A stretch of DNA of 17,998 nucleotides. It comes from JAEXNA01 sp050486105. Lineage in GTDB: Bacteria > Vulcanimicrobiota > Xenobia > Xenobiales > JADMJV01. Every line of letters begins with the position of its first letter. The stretch's first letter is position 1. The stretch spans positions 1-17,998 of the forward strand of contig JBJHCR010000105.1 of NCBI GenBank assembly GCA_050486105.1, given 5' to 3'. Below, in pieces: positions 1 through 6,909 of the stretch. The position numbers were made by a program, and so were the translations under genes. The notes beneath the pieces were generated by a model. That model was not told where the DNA came from. It worked only from the letters and a program-made list of their open reading frames with translations, and did not search any database.

Positions 1-94
1 ATCGGGAATATTTGGCGACAATTCGACGATTTCGCATGCACAATAATAGACGAGTTAGACGACGGGAGGGTTTCCGGTTAGGCTTCTAGTTTCC

Positions 95-655
95 TTAGGA
101 ATGCTCAGCCGCTTCGTGGGCTCCGGCTTCCTCTTGCGCGGTGTCTTGAGACGGGGTGCTCTCATCCACGCTCAAGGGCTCATAGTCCTGGAGGTCTCCT
201 CGCAATTGCATGAGCACTTCTTTCCAGGCTGGAGGCACGCCCTGTTTGGCTTCAGGGCTCGAAGCTTGGTACGTGAAATGGGCTGCCCGAACTCCACAAA
301 CCGTCCTCTCACCGGTGATGGGATTGGTCACCCCAGTCTTGGAAAACTCTTGACGAAGTTTGTGCAAGGCCACCGCTGCCCCCTCACTGGGCGTTTCCGG
401 CAAGATATAGAGCAGGGCGCTTCCGTTGCGGATCCCCTTGTCTACCGACCGCATGAGTTGGATAGCGATGAGTGACAATTTCCTCAAAGCGGGATAAGCC
501 ATATCTTGGCCAACCCCTTCGGGCAACACCGGTTCGGCCATAACGAAGCTAAGGTCCCAGGCATATCTCCGACTGCGCTGAAGCTCATAGATCATTTGAG
601 ATTCGAGTTCCGACTCGTGTACGAGACTTGTCAGTTTATCTTGAGGTAACGGCAA
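95..655 (-). CDS. Degenerate GGDEF-domain protein (second of a tandem pair)
   Basis: A 186-residue protein with the outline of a GGDEF domain. It has an N-terminal helix region (DKLTSLVHESELESQ, compare the usual DxLTGLxNR), then a YELQRSRRYAWDLSFVMAEP strand, and a hairpin followed by YILPETPSEGAAVA, where active cyclases have LLPxT. The signature is lost: after Arg76 the residues are NGSAL instead of a GGDEF motif, and the metal-binding Asp region reads AEPVLP. It therefore should not make c-di-GMP; binding a nucleotide or a partner remains possible (inference). The last 30 or so residues are acidic and Ala-rich, probably disordered. The start is TTG, with AGGAG (662-666) six bases upstream. 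That ribosome site overlaps the stop codon of the preceding paralogue, so the two genes are co-transcribed and probably translationally coupled. No signal peptide is seen, so it is likely cytoplasmic. Confidence 0.72.
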   Translation of the reverse strand: MPLPQDKLTSLVHESELESQMIYELQRSRRYAWDLSFVMAEPVLPEGVGQDMAYPALRKLSLIAIQLMRSVDKGIRNGSALLYILPETPSEGAAVALHKLRQEFSKTGVTNPITGERTVCGVRAAHFTYQASSPEAKQGVPPAWKEVLMQLRGDLQDYEPLSVDESTPSQDTAQEEAGAHEAAEHS

Positions 656-664
656 ATCAAACTC

Positions 665-1192
665 CTATGCGGTTTCGGGTGCAGCCTCGGACTCGCTAGC
701 GGCTTCAGCCTCATCAATAGCCTTGCTCTCGTCAGTAGCCTTGGTCTCGTTGAGTTCCTTACCCAAGCGCTCGAGAACATCGTCTCGGTCCTTAGTCTGG
801 GAAGGAAAGACGAGAAAAGCCGACCGGATCTTGCCTTTAAAACTGGCTCCGGTTCCTGAGTCCACGAACTCTTGCTCTTCGAACTTTTCAGCGATCTTGC
901 GGGTGGCCACTTCCACCCCTTCCACGGACGTCTCCGGGAGAAGATAAAAAACCCTGTTCTTGATACGAACTCCCACATCAACCGTGCGAGTCACTTCTTT
1001 GGAAATGAGTCCCAATTTCTTCAAGACGGGATAGCCTAAATCCCTGGCCAAATCTCCGGGAATGATCGGTTCGATCAGCAGCAACCCGAGGTCGCGTCCG
1101 AAACGCTCAGCTCTGTTGAGCTCATCTTCGAGCCCTTGCTTAAGCCACTCTTCCTTGAGAAGCCCCGTCAGCGAATCTAAATTTTTGGCCAT
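665..1192 (-). CDS. Degenerate GGDEF-domain protein (first of a tandem pair)
   Basis: A 175-residue protein, best read as a GGDEF fold without catalytic residues. The N-terminus has the family's DSLTGLLKEEW stretch (compare DxLTGLxNR). LNRAERFGRDLGLLLIEP follows, where active enzymes have helix alpha-1 and the metal-binding strand. VFYLLPETSVEGVEVA matches the strand and helix after the GGDEF hairpin. At the signature, Arg76 is followed by IKNRVF, so GGDEF is replaced and cyclase activity is not expected. It shares spaced positions with the next gene (EP, YP.L.KL.LI, R.VD.G.R, LPET..EG), so the pair arose by duplication. The C-terminal 25 residues are Ala/Glu/Ser-rich and low in complexity. 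The start is ATG with GGAGG (1198-1202) five bases upstream, a strong site. It lies 124 bases downstream of dnaE on the same strand. Confidence 0.75.
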   Translation of the reverse strand: MAKNLDSLTGLLKEEWLKQGLEDELNRAERFGRDLGLLLIEPIIPGDLARDLGYPVLKKLGLISKEVTRTVDVGVRIKNRVFYLLPETSVEGVEVATRKIAEKFEEQEFVDSGTGASFKGKIRSAFLVFPSQTKDRDDVLERLGKELNETKATDESKAIDEAEAASESEAAPETA

Positions 1193-1197
1193 ATGAC

Positions 1198-1202
1198 CCT
1201 CC
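1198..1202 (-). promoter_or_regulatory. Ribosome binding site GGAGG for the first degenerate GGDEF gene
   Basis: GGAGG read on the minus strand, five bases before the ATG at 1192. It fixes the start of the gene at 665-1192. Confidence 0.7.
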
Positions 1203-1284
1203 GTTTTGTTCCTAACCTTATCGCCTATTTACCAACCCTGGCGACGATCCCTAGGCGAGTCCTACCTCTTAACCTGATCTTTAC

Positions 1285-1301
1285 CTTTGCAACCTGCAAA
1301 G
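1285..1301 (-). repeat. Perfect inverted repeat 3' of dnaE
   Basis: CTTTGCA and TGCAAAG form a perfect 7-bp stem around a 3-base loop, in the gap between dnaE and the degenerate GGDEF genes. The dnaE stop is only about 15 bases upstream. No T-run follows on the minus strand, so it is not a standard intrinsic terminator. It could be an mRNA 3'-end stabiliser, a weak or Rho-assisted stop, or an operator for the genes downstream. The rest of the 124-base gap shows no convincing promoter. Confidence 0.45.
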
Positions 1302-1316
1302 CTAAGACCTTCCACC

Positions 1317-4300
1317 CTAGACCGGCAGGGACTCAGCCCAGATTGCTTCTCGCCCCAACAAAGACCTTACCTCATTCTCAAAATCTTCATTAGGCTTCAC
1401 CGAAAAAGTCGGTGCCAGATTCATCACCGTCTCCCCCTTGGGGCTACACAGGTGGAGAAAGACGGCTTGCTCTCCCCTATGCTTCAGGATCACTCCCCTC
1501 AAGAGGGGAAGTGAATCGCTCTGAAACAGTTGAACCCTAATGTGAATTCCCGGCAAAGGTTTCTTGGACCCACCCGAATCTTGGCCATCGCTAGACGACC
1601 TAAGTGCATCGAGATCGACAAATTCCTCGCCCTGAACCTTCACTTCCTCAGCAGGGATCTCCTCTTCGTCCTCGTCGCCCGTGGACCGCCTCTGCCTCAA
1701 CTCCGCTCGTCCCGTCACCAGAACCAAGGACCCAGGCTCAAGCAGGGAGGACGCCTTCTCGAAATGGGCAGGACGCACGGTTACCTCTATCGTCCCAGAC
1801 AGGTCTTCGAGTTCCACAAAGGCCATGGGGGTGTTGAAGCGAGTCATGATTTTTCGCACCGAATTGATCATTCCCCCAAGTTTCACCTGACGCCCGGCGT
1901 CGTGCTCTGACAGGCGGGCGATCTGGTGAGTGGCGAATTTCTTAATCACTCCAGCCACCTCCGACAAGGGGGTGTCCGAAAGATAGATCCCCAACATCTC
2001 TCGCTCCATTTCCAAGAGTTCTCTTTTGGGGAACTCAGGTAGTCTGCGAGGAGAGAGTTCGTCGAAGGTCGCATTGGTGGGGTCCAAGGTCTCAAAAAGT
2101 GAGAATTGTCCCGTCTCTGCTTCCTTCTGAGCCCTTTGCCCGTGCTCGTGGCAAAGTTCGATATTGGCCAACAGAGTCGCCCGGGTCTCGCCGAAAGCGT
2201 CCATGGCTCCGGCCTTCACGAGGCCTTCAAGCACCCTTTTATTGACCAATCGGAGGTCGACCCTTGAGCAGAGATCCACCAAGTCTTTGAAGGGGCCTTC
2301 GGCCGCCCTTGCTTCCAAGATGTTGTCCACAGCGTTGCGTCCCACATTGCGAACAGCAGCCAAGCCCCAAACGATCTGTTCGTCAACGACGTTGAAGTCC
2401 GCGGTCGAGGCGTTCACGTCGGGAGGCCTGACCTCCAGGCCGGAATCACGACACTCTTTGACAAAGAAAGACACCTTTTCCAAGCTCGACAGCACAGATG
2501 TTAAGAGGGCTGCCATGTACTCGCAGCGATAATTCGCCTTGAGATAGGCCGTGTGATAACTGACAATAGCGTAGGCGGCTGAATGAGACTTATTGAAGCC
2601 GTAGGCCGCAAACTTTTCCATGGTCTCGAAGATGTCGGCGGCAACCTTCTTGTCCACCCCTCTTTCGGCAGCCCCGTCCAAGAAGATCTGGCGATGCTTG
2701 GCCATGACGTCCATCTTCTTCTTGCCCATAGCCTTGCGCAGCCCATCGGCCATAGCCATAGTGTAGCCGGCCAGGATATTGGCCGTAAGCATCACCTGCT
2801 CCTGATAAAGAAAGAAGCCGTAGGTCTCTTCCAAAATTTCCTTAAGCTTGGGGTGAGGGTACTCCACCGGCCCCCCTCGTCCGTGTCGCCTGCGGATATA
2901 GTCGTCCACCACTCCTCCCTGGAGTGGACCGGGACGATAAAGGGCCAAAAAGGCTACGATGTCTGAAAATTTGTCCGGCTTCAGCTGCTTCAGATAGCGC
3001 TTCATGCCGTCCGATTCCAACTGAAAGACCCCGTTGGTGTCGGCATCACAGAGCAATTGGTACGTCTTTAGGTCTTCGTAGCCCAGGCTCTCGAGATCTG
3101 GTCGGAAGCCTCGAGTCTTCTCGATGAGCCGCAAACAGTTCTCGATGACGGTGAGGTTTCTGAGTCCCAAGAAGTCCATCTTGACCAAGCCCACATCGGC
3201 GCAGTCATTCATATCGAACTGGGCCACCGCTTCCCCGTTCATGGCCAAAAGGGGAACGATCTCGGAAATTGGCTGACTGGACATGACCACTCCAGCAGCG
3301 TGCACCCCTGCGTTGCGGGCCATTCCTTCCACCTTGAGGGCCAAGTCCACCATTTCGCGCGTCTCGGAGTCCTCATCGACCAATTTCTTGAACTCCGAGG
3401 AGGCTAGAGCGTCCTTGAGCTTCACCCCCGGGCCTTCGGGCACGGTCTTGGCGATCTTGTCCACTTTGGACAGCGGGATGTCCATCACTCGACCCACGTC
3501 TCGGAGGGCGGCTCGGGCCTTGAGTCGCCCGAAGGTGATGATCTGGGCCACCTTGTCTTCCCCGTATTTGCGGCGGCAGTAATTGATCACTTCCTCGCGT
3601 CGTTCGACACAAAAGTCGGTATCGACATCGGGGAGCTCCGTGCGTTCCGGGTTGAGAAAACGCTCGAAAAGCAGCCCGTGCTTGAGGGGGTCCAGGGTGG
3701 TGATTCCGGTGAGGTAAGCCACCAAGGAACCCGCCGCCGATCCTCGACCTGGGCCCACCGGGATCCCGTGGTCGCGAGCATACTTAATGAAATCCCAAAT
3801 AATCAAAAAGTACGGAGCGAAACCCTTGCCGTTGACCACTTCAAGTTCCGTCTCCAGGCGCTCGAGATACTCTGAGCCCGGGTTTTCGGTGCCGTAGAGT
3901 CTGACAAACCCCTCTACGCAAAGTTCTCTGAGGTAACTCTCACAGCTGTGGCCGTCCGGGACTGGAAAGTCCGGGAGATACACGATGTCTAAATCCAACT
4001 TCAGATGGCACCTGTCGGCCACCTCCAAAGTGTTGGTCAGGGCTTCTTCCAAACCGCTGAAGGCTTTGGCCATCTCCTCTCCGGATTTCAAGTAGAACTC
4101 CGGGGCAAAAAACTTCATGCGATTGGTGTCGTTGAGGAGCTTGCCGGTCTGAATGCAGACCAGAGTATCCTGCACCGAAGCGTCGCACTGCAAACCGTAG
4201 TGTGCATCATTGGTAGCGACCAAAGGCAGCTTCATGGATCGAGCTAAAGTGATGAGGTCCAGGTTGGTCTTCTTTTGCTCAGGAAGGCCGTGATCCATGA

Positions 4301-4871
4301 GTTCCACAAAGAGATTCTCGCGATAAATGTCCCGCAGCTCTCCCAGCCTCTTTTTGGCCAACTCGAAATCGTCGGACAGCAGAGCATCGTTGACCTCTCC
4401 CCTGAGGCAGCCGGAAAGAGCTACCAATCCGGCGGAATGCTTCTCCAAGAGGGCCCGATCCACGCGAGGTTTATAGTAGAAACCCTCGAGATGCCCGCGA
4501 CTGACCAAGGCCAGCAGATTCTTGTATCCCGTCTGGTCCTGGGCCAATAGAGTGAAGTGGTAGGGACGAGCATCGATCCCGGCCTGCTTGTCTTCCATGC
4601 GCCGGGGGGCCACATAAACCTCACATCCGATGAGAGGCTTAATCTCTTGCTTCAAGCACTCCTTATAGAACTGCACCGTCCCACACATCACCCCGTGGTC
4701 GGTCATAGCGATGGCTGGTTGGTTCAAGGCCTTGGCCCTGGCGACCATGTCGGGAATCTTATTGCACCCGTCGAGAAGGCTGTACTCCGTGTGGCAGTGG
4801 AGATGAACGAATGGTTGATGTTGTGACAAGTTCCGGTACTCCAGGTCTGGTTCAGGCGAGCGAGCACTCAC
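1317..4871 (-). CDS. dnaE: DNA polymerase III subunit alpha (DnaE)
   Basis: The replicative polymerase subunit that extends DNA at the replication fork. At 1184 residues it has normal DnaE length. The N-terminal PHP domain (about 20-290) begins FVHLHCHTEYSLLDG and keeps the usual metal ligands: His23, His25, Asp34, His59, Glu84, His105, Cys155, Asp222 and His224. The palm follows with GPGRGSAAGSLVAYL (373-387), PDVDTDFC (catalytic Asp415 and Asp417) and KMDFLGL (Asp566). The helix-hairpin-helix region comes near 840-910. An OB-fold (about 1005-1070) and a tau-binding-type C-terminus complete the family order. The GTG start at 4871 has a poor ribosome site. An in-frame TTG at 4829 has GGAG nine bases upstream and would give 1170 residues starting just before the PHP domain; I cannot choose firmly. 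A small zinc-ribbon gene lies 70 bases upstream on the same strand and may share its transcript. Confidence 0.97.
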   Translation of the reverse strand: MSARSPEPDLEYRNLSQHQPFVHLHCHTEYSLLDGCNKIPDMVARAKALNQPAIAMTDHGVMCGTVQFYKECLKQEIKPLIGCEVYVAPRRMEDKQAGIDARPYHFTLLAQDQTGYKNLLALVSRGHLEGFYYKPRVDRALLEKHSAGLVALSGCLRGEVNDALLSDDFELAKKRLGELRDIYRENLFVELMDHGLPEQKKTNLDLITLARSMKLPLVATNDAHYGLQCDASVQDTLVCIQTGKLLNDTNRMKFFAPEFYLKSGEEMAKAFSGLEEALTNTLEVADRCHLKLDLDIVYLPDFPVPDGHSCESYLRELCVEGFVRLYGTENPGSEYLERLETELEVVNGKGFAPYFLIIWDFIKYARDHGIPVGPGRGSAAGSLVAYLTGITTLDPLKHGLLFERFLNPERTELPDVDTDFCVERREEVINYCRRKYGEDKVAQIITFGRLKARAALRDVGRVMDIPLSKVDKIAKTVPEGPGVKLKDALASSEFKKLVDEDSETREMVDLALKVEGMARNAGVHAAGVVMSSQPISEIVPLLAMNGEAVAQFDMNDCADVGLVKMDFLGLRNLTVIENCLRLIEKTRGFRPDLESLGYEDLKTYQLLCDADTNGVFQLESDGMKRYLKQLKPDKFSDIVAFLALYRPGPLQGGVVDDYIRRRHGRGGPVEYPHPKLKEILEETYGFFLYQEQVMLTANILAGYTMAMADGLRKAMGKKKMDVMAKHRQIFLDGAAERGVDKKVAADIFETMEKFAAYGFNKSHSAAYAIVSYHTAYLKANYRCEYMAALLTSVLSSLEKVSFFVKECRDSGLEVRPPDVNASTADFNVVDEQIVWGLAAVRNVGRNAVDNILEARAAEGPFKDLVDLCSRVDLRLVNKRVLEGLVKAGAMDAFGETRATLLANIELCHEHGQRAQKEAETGQFSLFETLDPTNATFDELSPRRLPEFPKRELLEMEREMLGIYLSDTPLSEVAGVIKKFATHQIARLSEHDAGRQVKLGGMINSVRKIMTRFNTPMAFVELEDLSGTIEVTVRPAHFEKASSLLEPGSLVLVTGRAELRQRRSTGDEDEEEIPAEEVKVQGEEFVDLDALRSSSDGQDSGGSKKPLPGIHIRVQLFQSDSLPLLRGVILKHRGEQAVFLHLCSPKGETVMNLAPTFSVKPNEDFENEVRSLLGREAIWAESLPV

Positions 4872-4899
4872 GCTCTGAGATCATGTTAGGGCAGCAGGT

Positions 4900-4917
4900 C
4901 CTTCATCCTTTTGAAGG
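4900..4917 (-). repeat. Short inverted repeat between the zinc-ribbon gene and dnaE
   Basis: CCTTCA and TGAAGG flank a 6-base spacer, a 6-bp stem in the 70-base gap before dnaE. No T-run follows. It may be chance, or a weak hairpin that influences read-through into dnaE. Confidence 0.25.
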
Positions 4918-4941
4918 CCATTCAAGACCCACGAAAATCCT

Positions 4942-5187
4942 TCATGACAGTCCGGTCTGTAAGAGTCGGTCCTTCTCCTCGGTCGTGATCTCTCGGCCTT
5001 CGCGGCAAACGGGGCAACTCAAAATGTGCCTATTCTTATAGGGGAACACTGGAATGAAGAACAAGGAAAAGTAGACTCGCTCGTTTTGCACCTTCCAAGG
5101 GGTTGCGTTGTGGCAACGCGGACAGTCCATCACCGCGGTCATACCAAGGTCTTTCAGTCGGCGGTCTCCGAATCCGAAGATAATCAC
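4942..5187 (-). CDS. Small zinc-ribbon protein
   Basis: An 81-residue protein with two CxxC knuckles, Cys22/Cys25 (CPRC) and Cys58/Cys61 (CPVC), which would bind one zinc ion. It begins IIFGFGDRRLKDLG and has a central YFSLFFIPVFPYKNRHIL stretch. These match the widespread small zinc-ribbon family that reads FGxGxRxxKDxG...CPxCxN...TLFFIPVxPY...CPxC; its function is not established. The hydrophobic FSLFFIPVFPY stretch is a family hallmark and is too short and interrupted for a sure membrane segment. The start is GTG at 5187, with an in-frame stop four codons upstream, so the start cannot lie earlier. It is 70 bases upstream of dnaE in the same direction and divergent from the tolC-like gene. 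Confidence 0.8.
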   Translation of the reverse strand: MIIFGFGDRRLKDLGMTAVMDCPRCHNATPWKVQNERVYFSLFFIPVFPYKNRHILSCPVCREGREITTEEKDRLLQTGLS

Positions 5188-5281
5188 CTTGGTAGCTTAG
5201 ACGGTGGTCCTTCGATCCCTACGATTCGGCAGAAGCAACAAGGGCAGGGAGATCCTCAAGGTTTGTCGACCTAACGGGAAA

Positions 5282-6781
5282 GTGAACCGGTCTCTCCGCA
5301 TTATCAGCACTACCGTCCTAGCTGTCGCGATTCTCTTGGCAGTGAGAATCGCTCCAGCCCTTGCCCAAGAGCAACCCAGCCCGTCAGATTTGCTCAAACA
5401 GGTGAATGAGGGACTGTTCCCCTCCGAGACCATGGAAGAAGCTCTCCCCCCTCTGCGCCCGACCGAATTCCGAACCGAAACCGAGAACCTCTCCGACGAC
5501 AGTTTGTCGCTAGAGCAGGCCCTAGCCCTTGCCCTAGAGCAACACCCCGATTTGCGCCGAGCCTTGGCCGAAGTGGAAGCTCAGGAATTCGCGGTCATTG
5601 CCTCAACCTCCCCAAGATACCCTAGATTCACCTTCAACAGCAGCGCTGGTCAGAGCGCCTCCTCGGGACAGACGGGAGGAGAGGTCCTGGTTCGCACCGG
5701 CATTCAACGGAGTTATGGCCTGGGAATTTCATTAAACCAGCAAATCATGGACTTTGGCCGAACCCATCATCGAATTCGAGCCAACGAACTCGCCTTGGCA
5801 GCGACCAGAATGACCTACCTTCGGATTCGGCAGAATGTGCTCTCGGCAGTGGTTGACGCCTATTTCGGTTGGCTTCAGCAAGCTCAAGCCGTAGAGATCA
5901 GCCGAGACAACGTGAGAGACGCCCGACGCCAACTCGAACAGGCTCAAGGTTTTCTCGATGCCGGCACGGGAGCCAAGATCGAAGTGATCCGCGCCGAGGC
6001 CGATCTGGGCAACGCTGAATTCGGGTTGGTGCAGGCAGAGGGGAACTTTCACCGAGCCACCGCAGCCCTGGCCACGGCCCTCGGAGATCGTGAGATTCCC
6101 ACCCTAAGCCCAGTGAGCACCTCGCTTGCCGTTCCCGAATGGAACGTGGACAGCGTTCGAGACTTGGCGCAGCGGATGCGCCCGGACCTGCTAGCGGCCG
6201 GACTGAGGGTGGCCCAAGCCGAAGCTCAGGTCCGTCTAGCAGAGGCGGAATACTTTCCCACTGTCACGGCCAGTGCTGGCTACAATTGGAACGACAGCAT
6301 CTTTCCTCCCAACGTCACCTTTTACAGCGTGGGAATCAATATGTCCGTTCCCATCCTCGACGAGCCCTTACGTTCTTCAAATGTGGGACAAGCCAAAAAA
6401 AATCTGGAAGCAGCCGCTGCCGCCCGAGAAATTGTAGAACTTCAAGTCCTACAAGAAGCCACCGACGCTCTGTTCACACTCAGAGAGGCCCTAGGCGGGT
6501 CACAGGCTGCCGCAGCCACCTTGCGTTCCTCGGAAGAAAACTATCGTTTGGCCTTTGAGCGTTATCAGGTCGGGGTTGGCAACTCTCTGGAAGTGAGCGA
6601 GGCTCAGCGACAACTCATACAGGCTCGAAGCCAAGAACTCCAAGCACGCTACGGAGTTCAGACGGCCATCGGTCAACTCCTTCGATCCACCGGACAAATC
6701 GACGCAGAGTCTTTATTGCCACCGGAACTGCGCCTGGATCCCATTTTCGAGCTTCCTGATCAGGTCGTTCCCAGACCCTAG
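5282..6781 (+). CDS. TolC-family outer-membrane efflux/secretion channel
   Basis: Forms the trimeric outer-membrane and periplasmic tunnel used by type I secretion or multidrug efflux systems. From the GTG at 5282 (499 residues) it opens with a clear signal peptide: VNRSLRI, a hydrophobic core TTVLAVAILLAVRIAP, and a signal peptidase I site at ALA|QE. The two outer-membrane-efflux repeats follow. The first starts LSLEQALALALEQHPDLRRA and the second RPDLLAAGLRVAQAEAQVRLAE. Each has the aromatic/Gly strand (FTFNSSAGQ; TVTASAGYNW) and long helices rich in Ala, Gln and Glu. An upstream in-frame GTG at 5204 would add 26 residues before the signal peptide and fits less well. No membrane-fusion or RND/ABC partner is adjacent, so the substrate cannot be inferred. 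It is divergent from the zinc-ribbon gene and followed by the protease gene 128 bases downstream. Confidence 0.9.
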   Translation: MNRSLRIISTTVLAVAILLAVRIAPALAQEQPSPSDLLKQVNEGLFPSETMEEALPPLRPTEFRTETENLSDDSLSLEQALALALEQHPDLRRALAEVEAQEFAVIASTSPRYPRFTFNSSAGQSASSGQTGGEVLVRTGIQRSYGLGISLNQQIMDFGRTHHRIRANELALAATRMTYLRIRQNVLSAVVDAYFGWLQQAQAVEISRDNVRDARRQLEQAQGFLDAGTGAKIEVIRAEADLGNAEFGLVQAEGNFHRATAALATALGDREIPTLSPVSTSLAVPEWNVDSVRDLAQRMRPDLLAAGLRVAQAEAQVRLAEAEYFPTVTASAGYNWNDSIFPPNVTFYSVGINMSVPILDEPLRSSNVGQAKKNLEAAAAAREIVELQVLQEATDALFTLREALGGSQAAAATLRSSEENYRLAFERYQVGVGNSLEVSEAQRQLIQARSQELQARYGVQTAIGQLLRSTGQIDAESLLPPELRLDPIFELPDQVVPRP

Positions 6782-6870
6782 AGACGAAATATTTGGCTCC
6801 CATCGTCGCTGATTCCTGAACTTTGTTCGGCTGTAACAGTTTTTTCACAAGTCTTTCAGGGCGGTTCCGT

Positions 6871-6876
6871 TAAGAT
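6871..6876 (+). promoter_or_regulatory. Possible -10 element upstream of the subtilase gene
   Basis: TAAGAT is a fair -10 hexamer 34 bases before the GTG start, in the 128-base gap after the tolC-like gene. No good -35 lies at standard spacing; the nearest TTCACA is 21 bases away. The call is weak. No terminator is visible after the tolC-like gene, so read-through is possible. Confidence 0.2.
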
Positions 6877-6898
6877 GAAGATGTTCAGAATAACCCGT

Positions 6899-6903
6899 GG
6901 AGG
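6899..6903 (+). promoter_or_regulatory. Ribosome binding site GGAGG for the subtilase gene
   Basis: GGAGG sits six bases before the GTG at 6910. It supports that non-ATG start and thereby an N-terminus without a signal peptide. Confidence 0.75.
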
Positions 6904-6909
6904 ACCCCC

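Noticed and set aside
1..94. A short open minus-strand frame starting ATG at 37 and running off the left edge
   Set aside because: Only 12 codons are visible, with no ribosome site. The remaining bases show no promoter or terminator. It could be the start of a further gene but cannot be supported.
4852..4884. A 10-codon mini-frame (ATG at 4884) overlapping the dnaE start
   Set aside because: It might be a leader peptide, but its nearest purine-rich site is too far away and the peptide has no attenuation-type codon run.
5188..5281. Divergent promoters between the zinc-ribbon and tolC-like genes
   Set aside because: They must lie near here if the genes are independently transcribed, but no hexamer pair with proper spacing was found on either strand.
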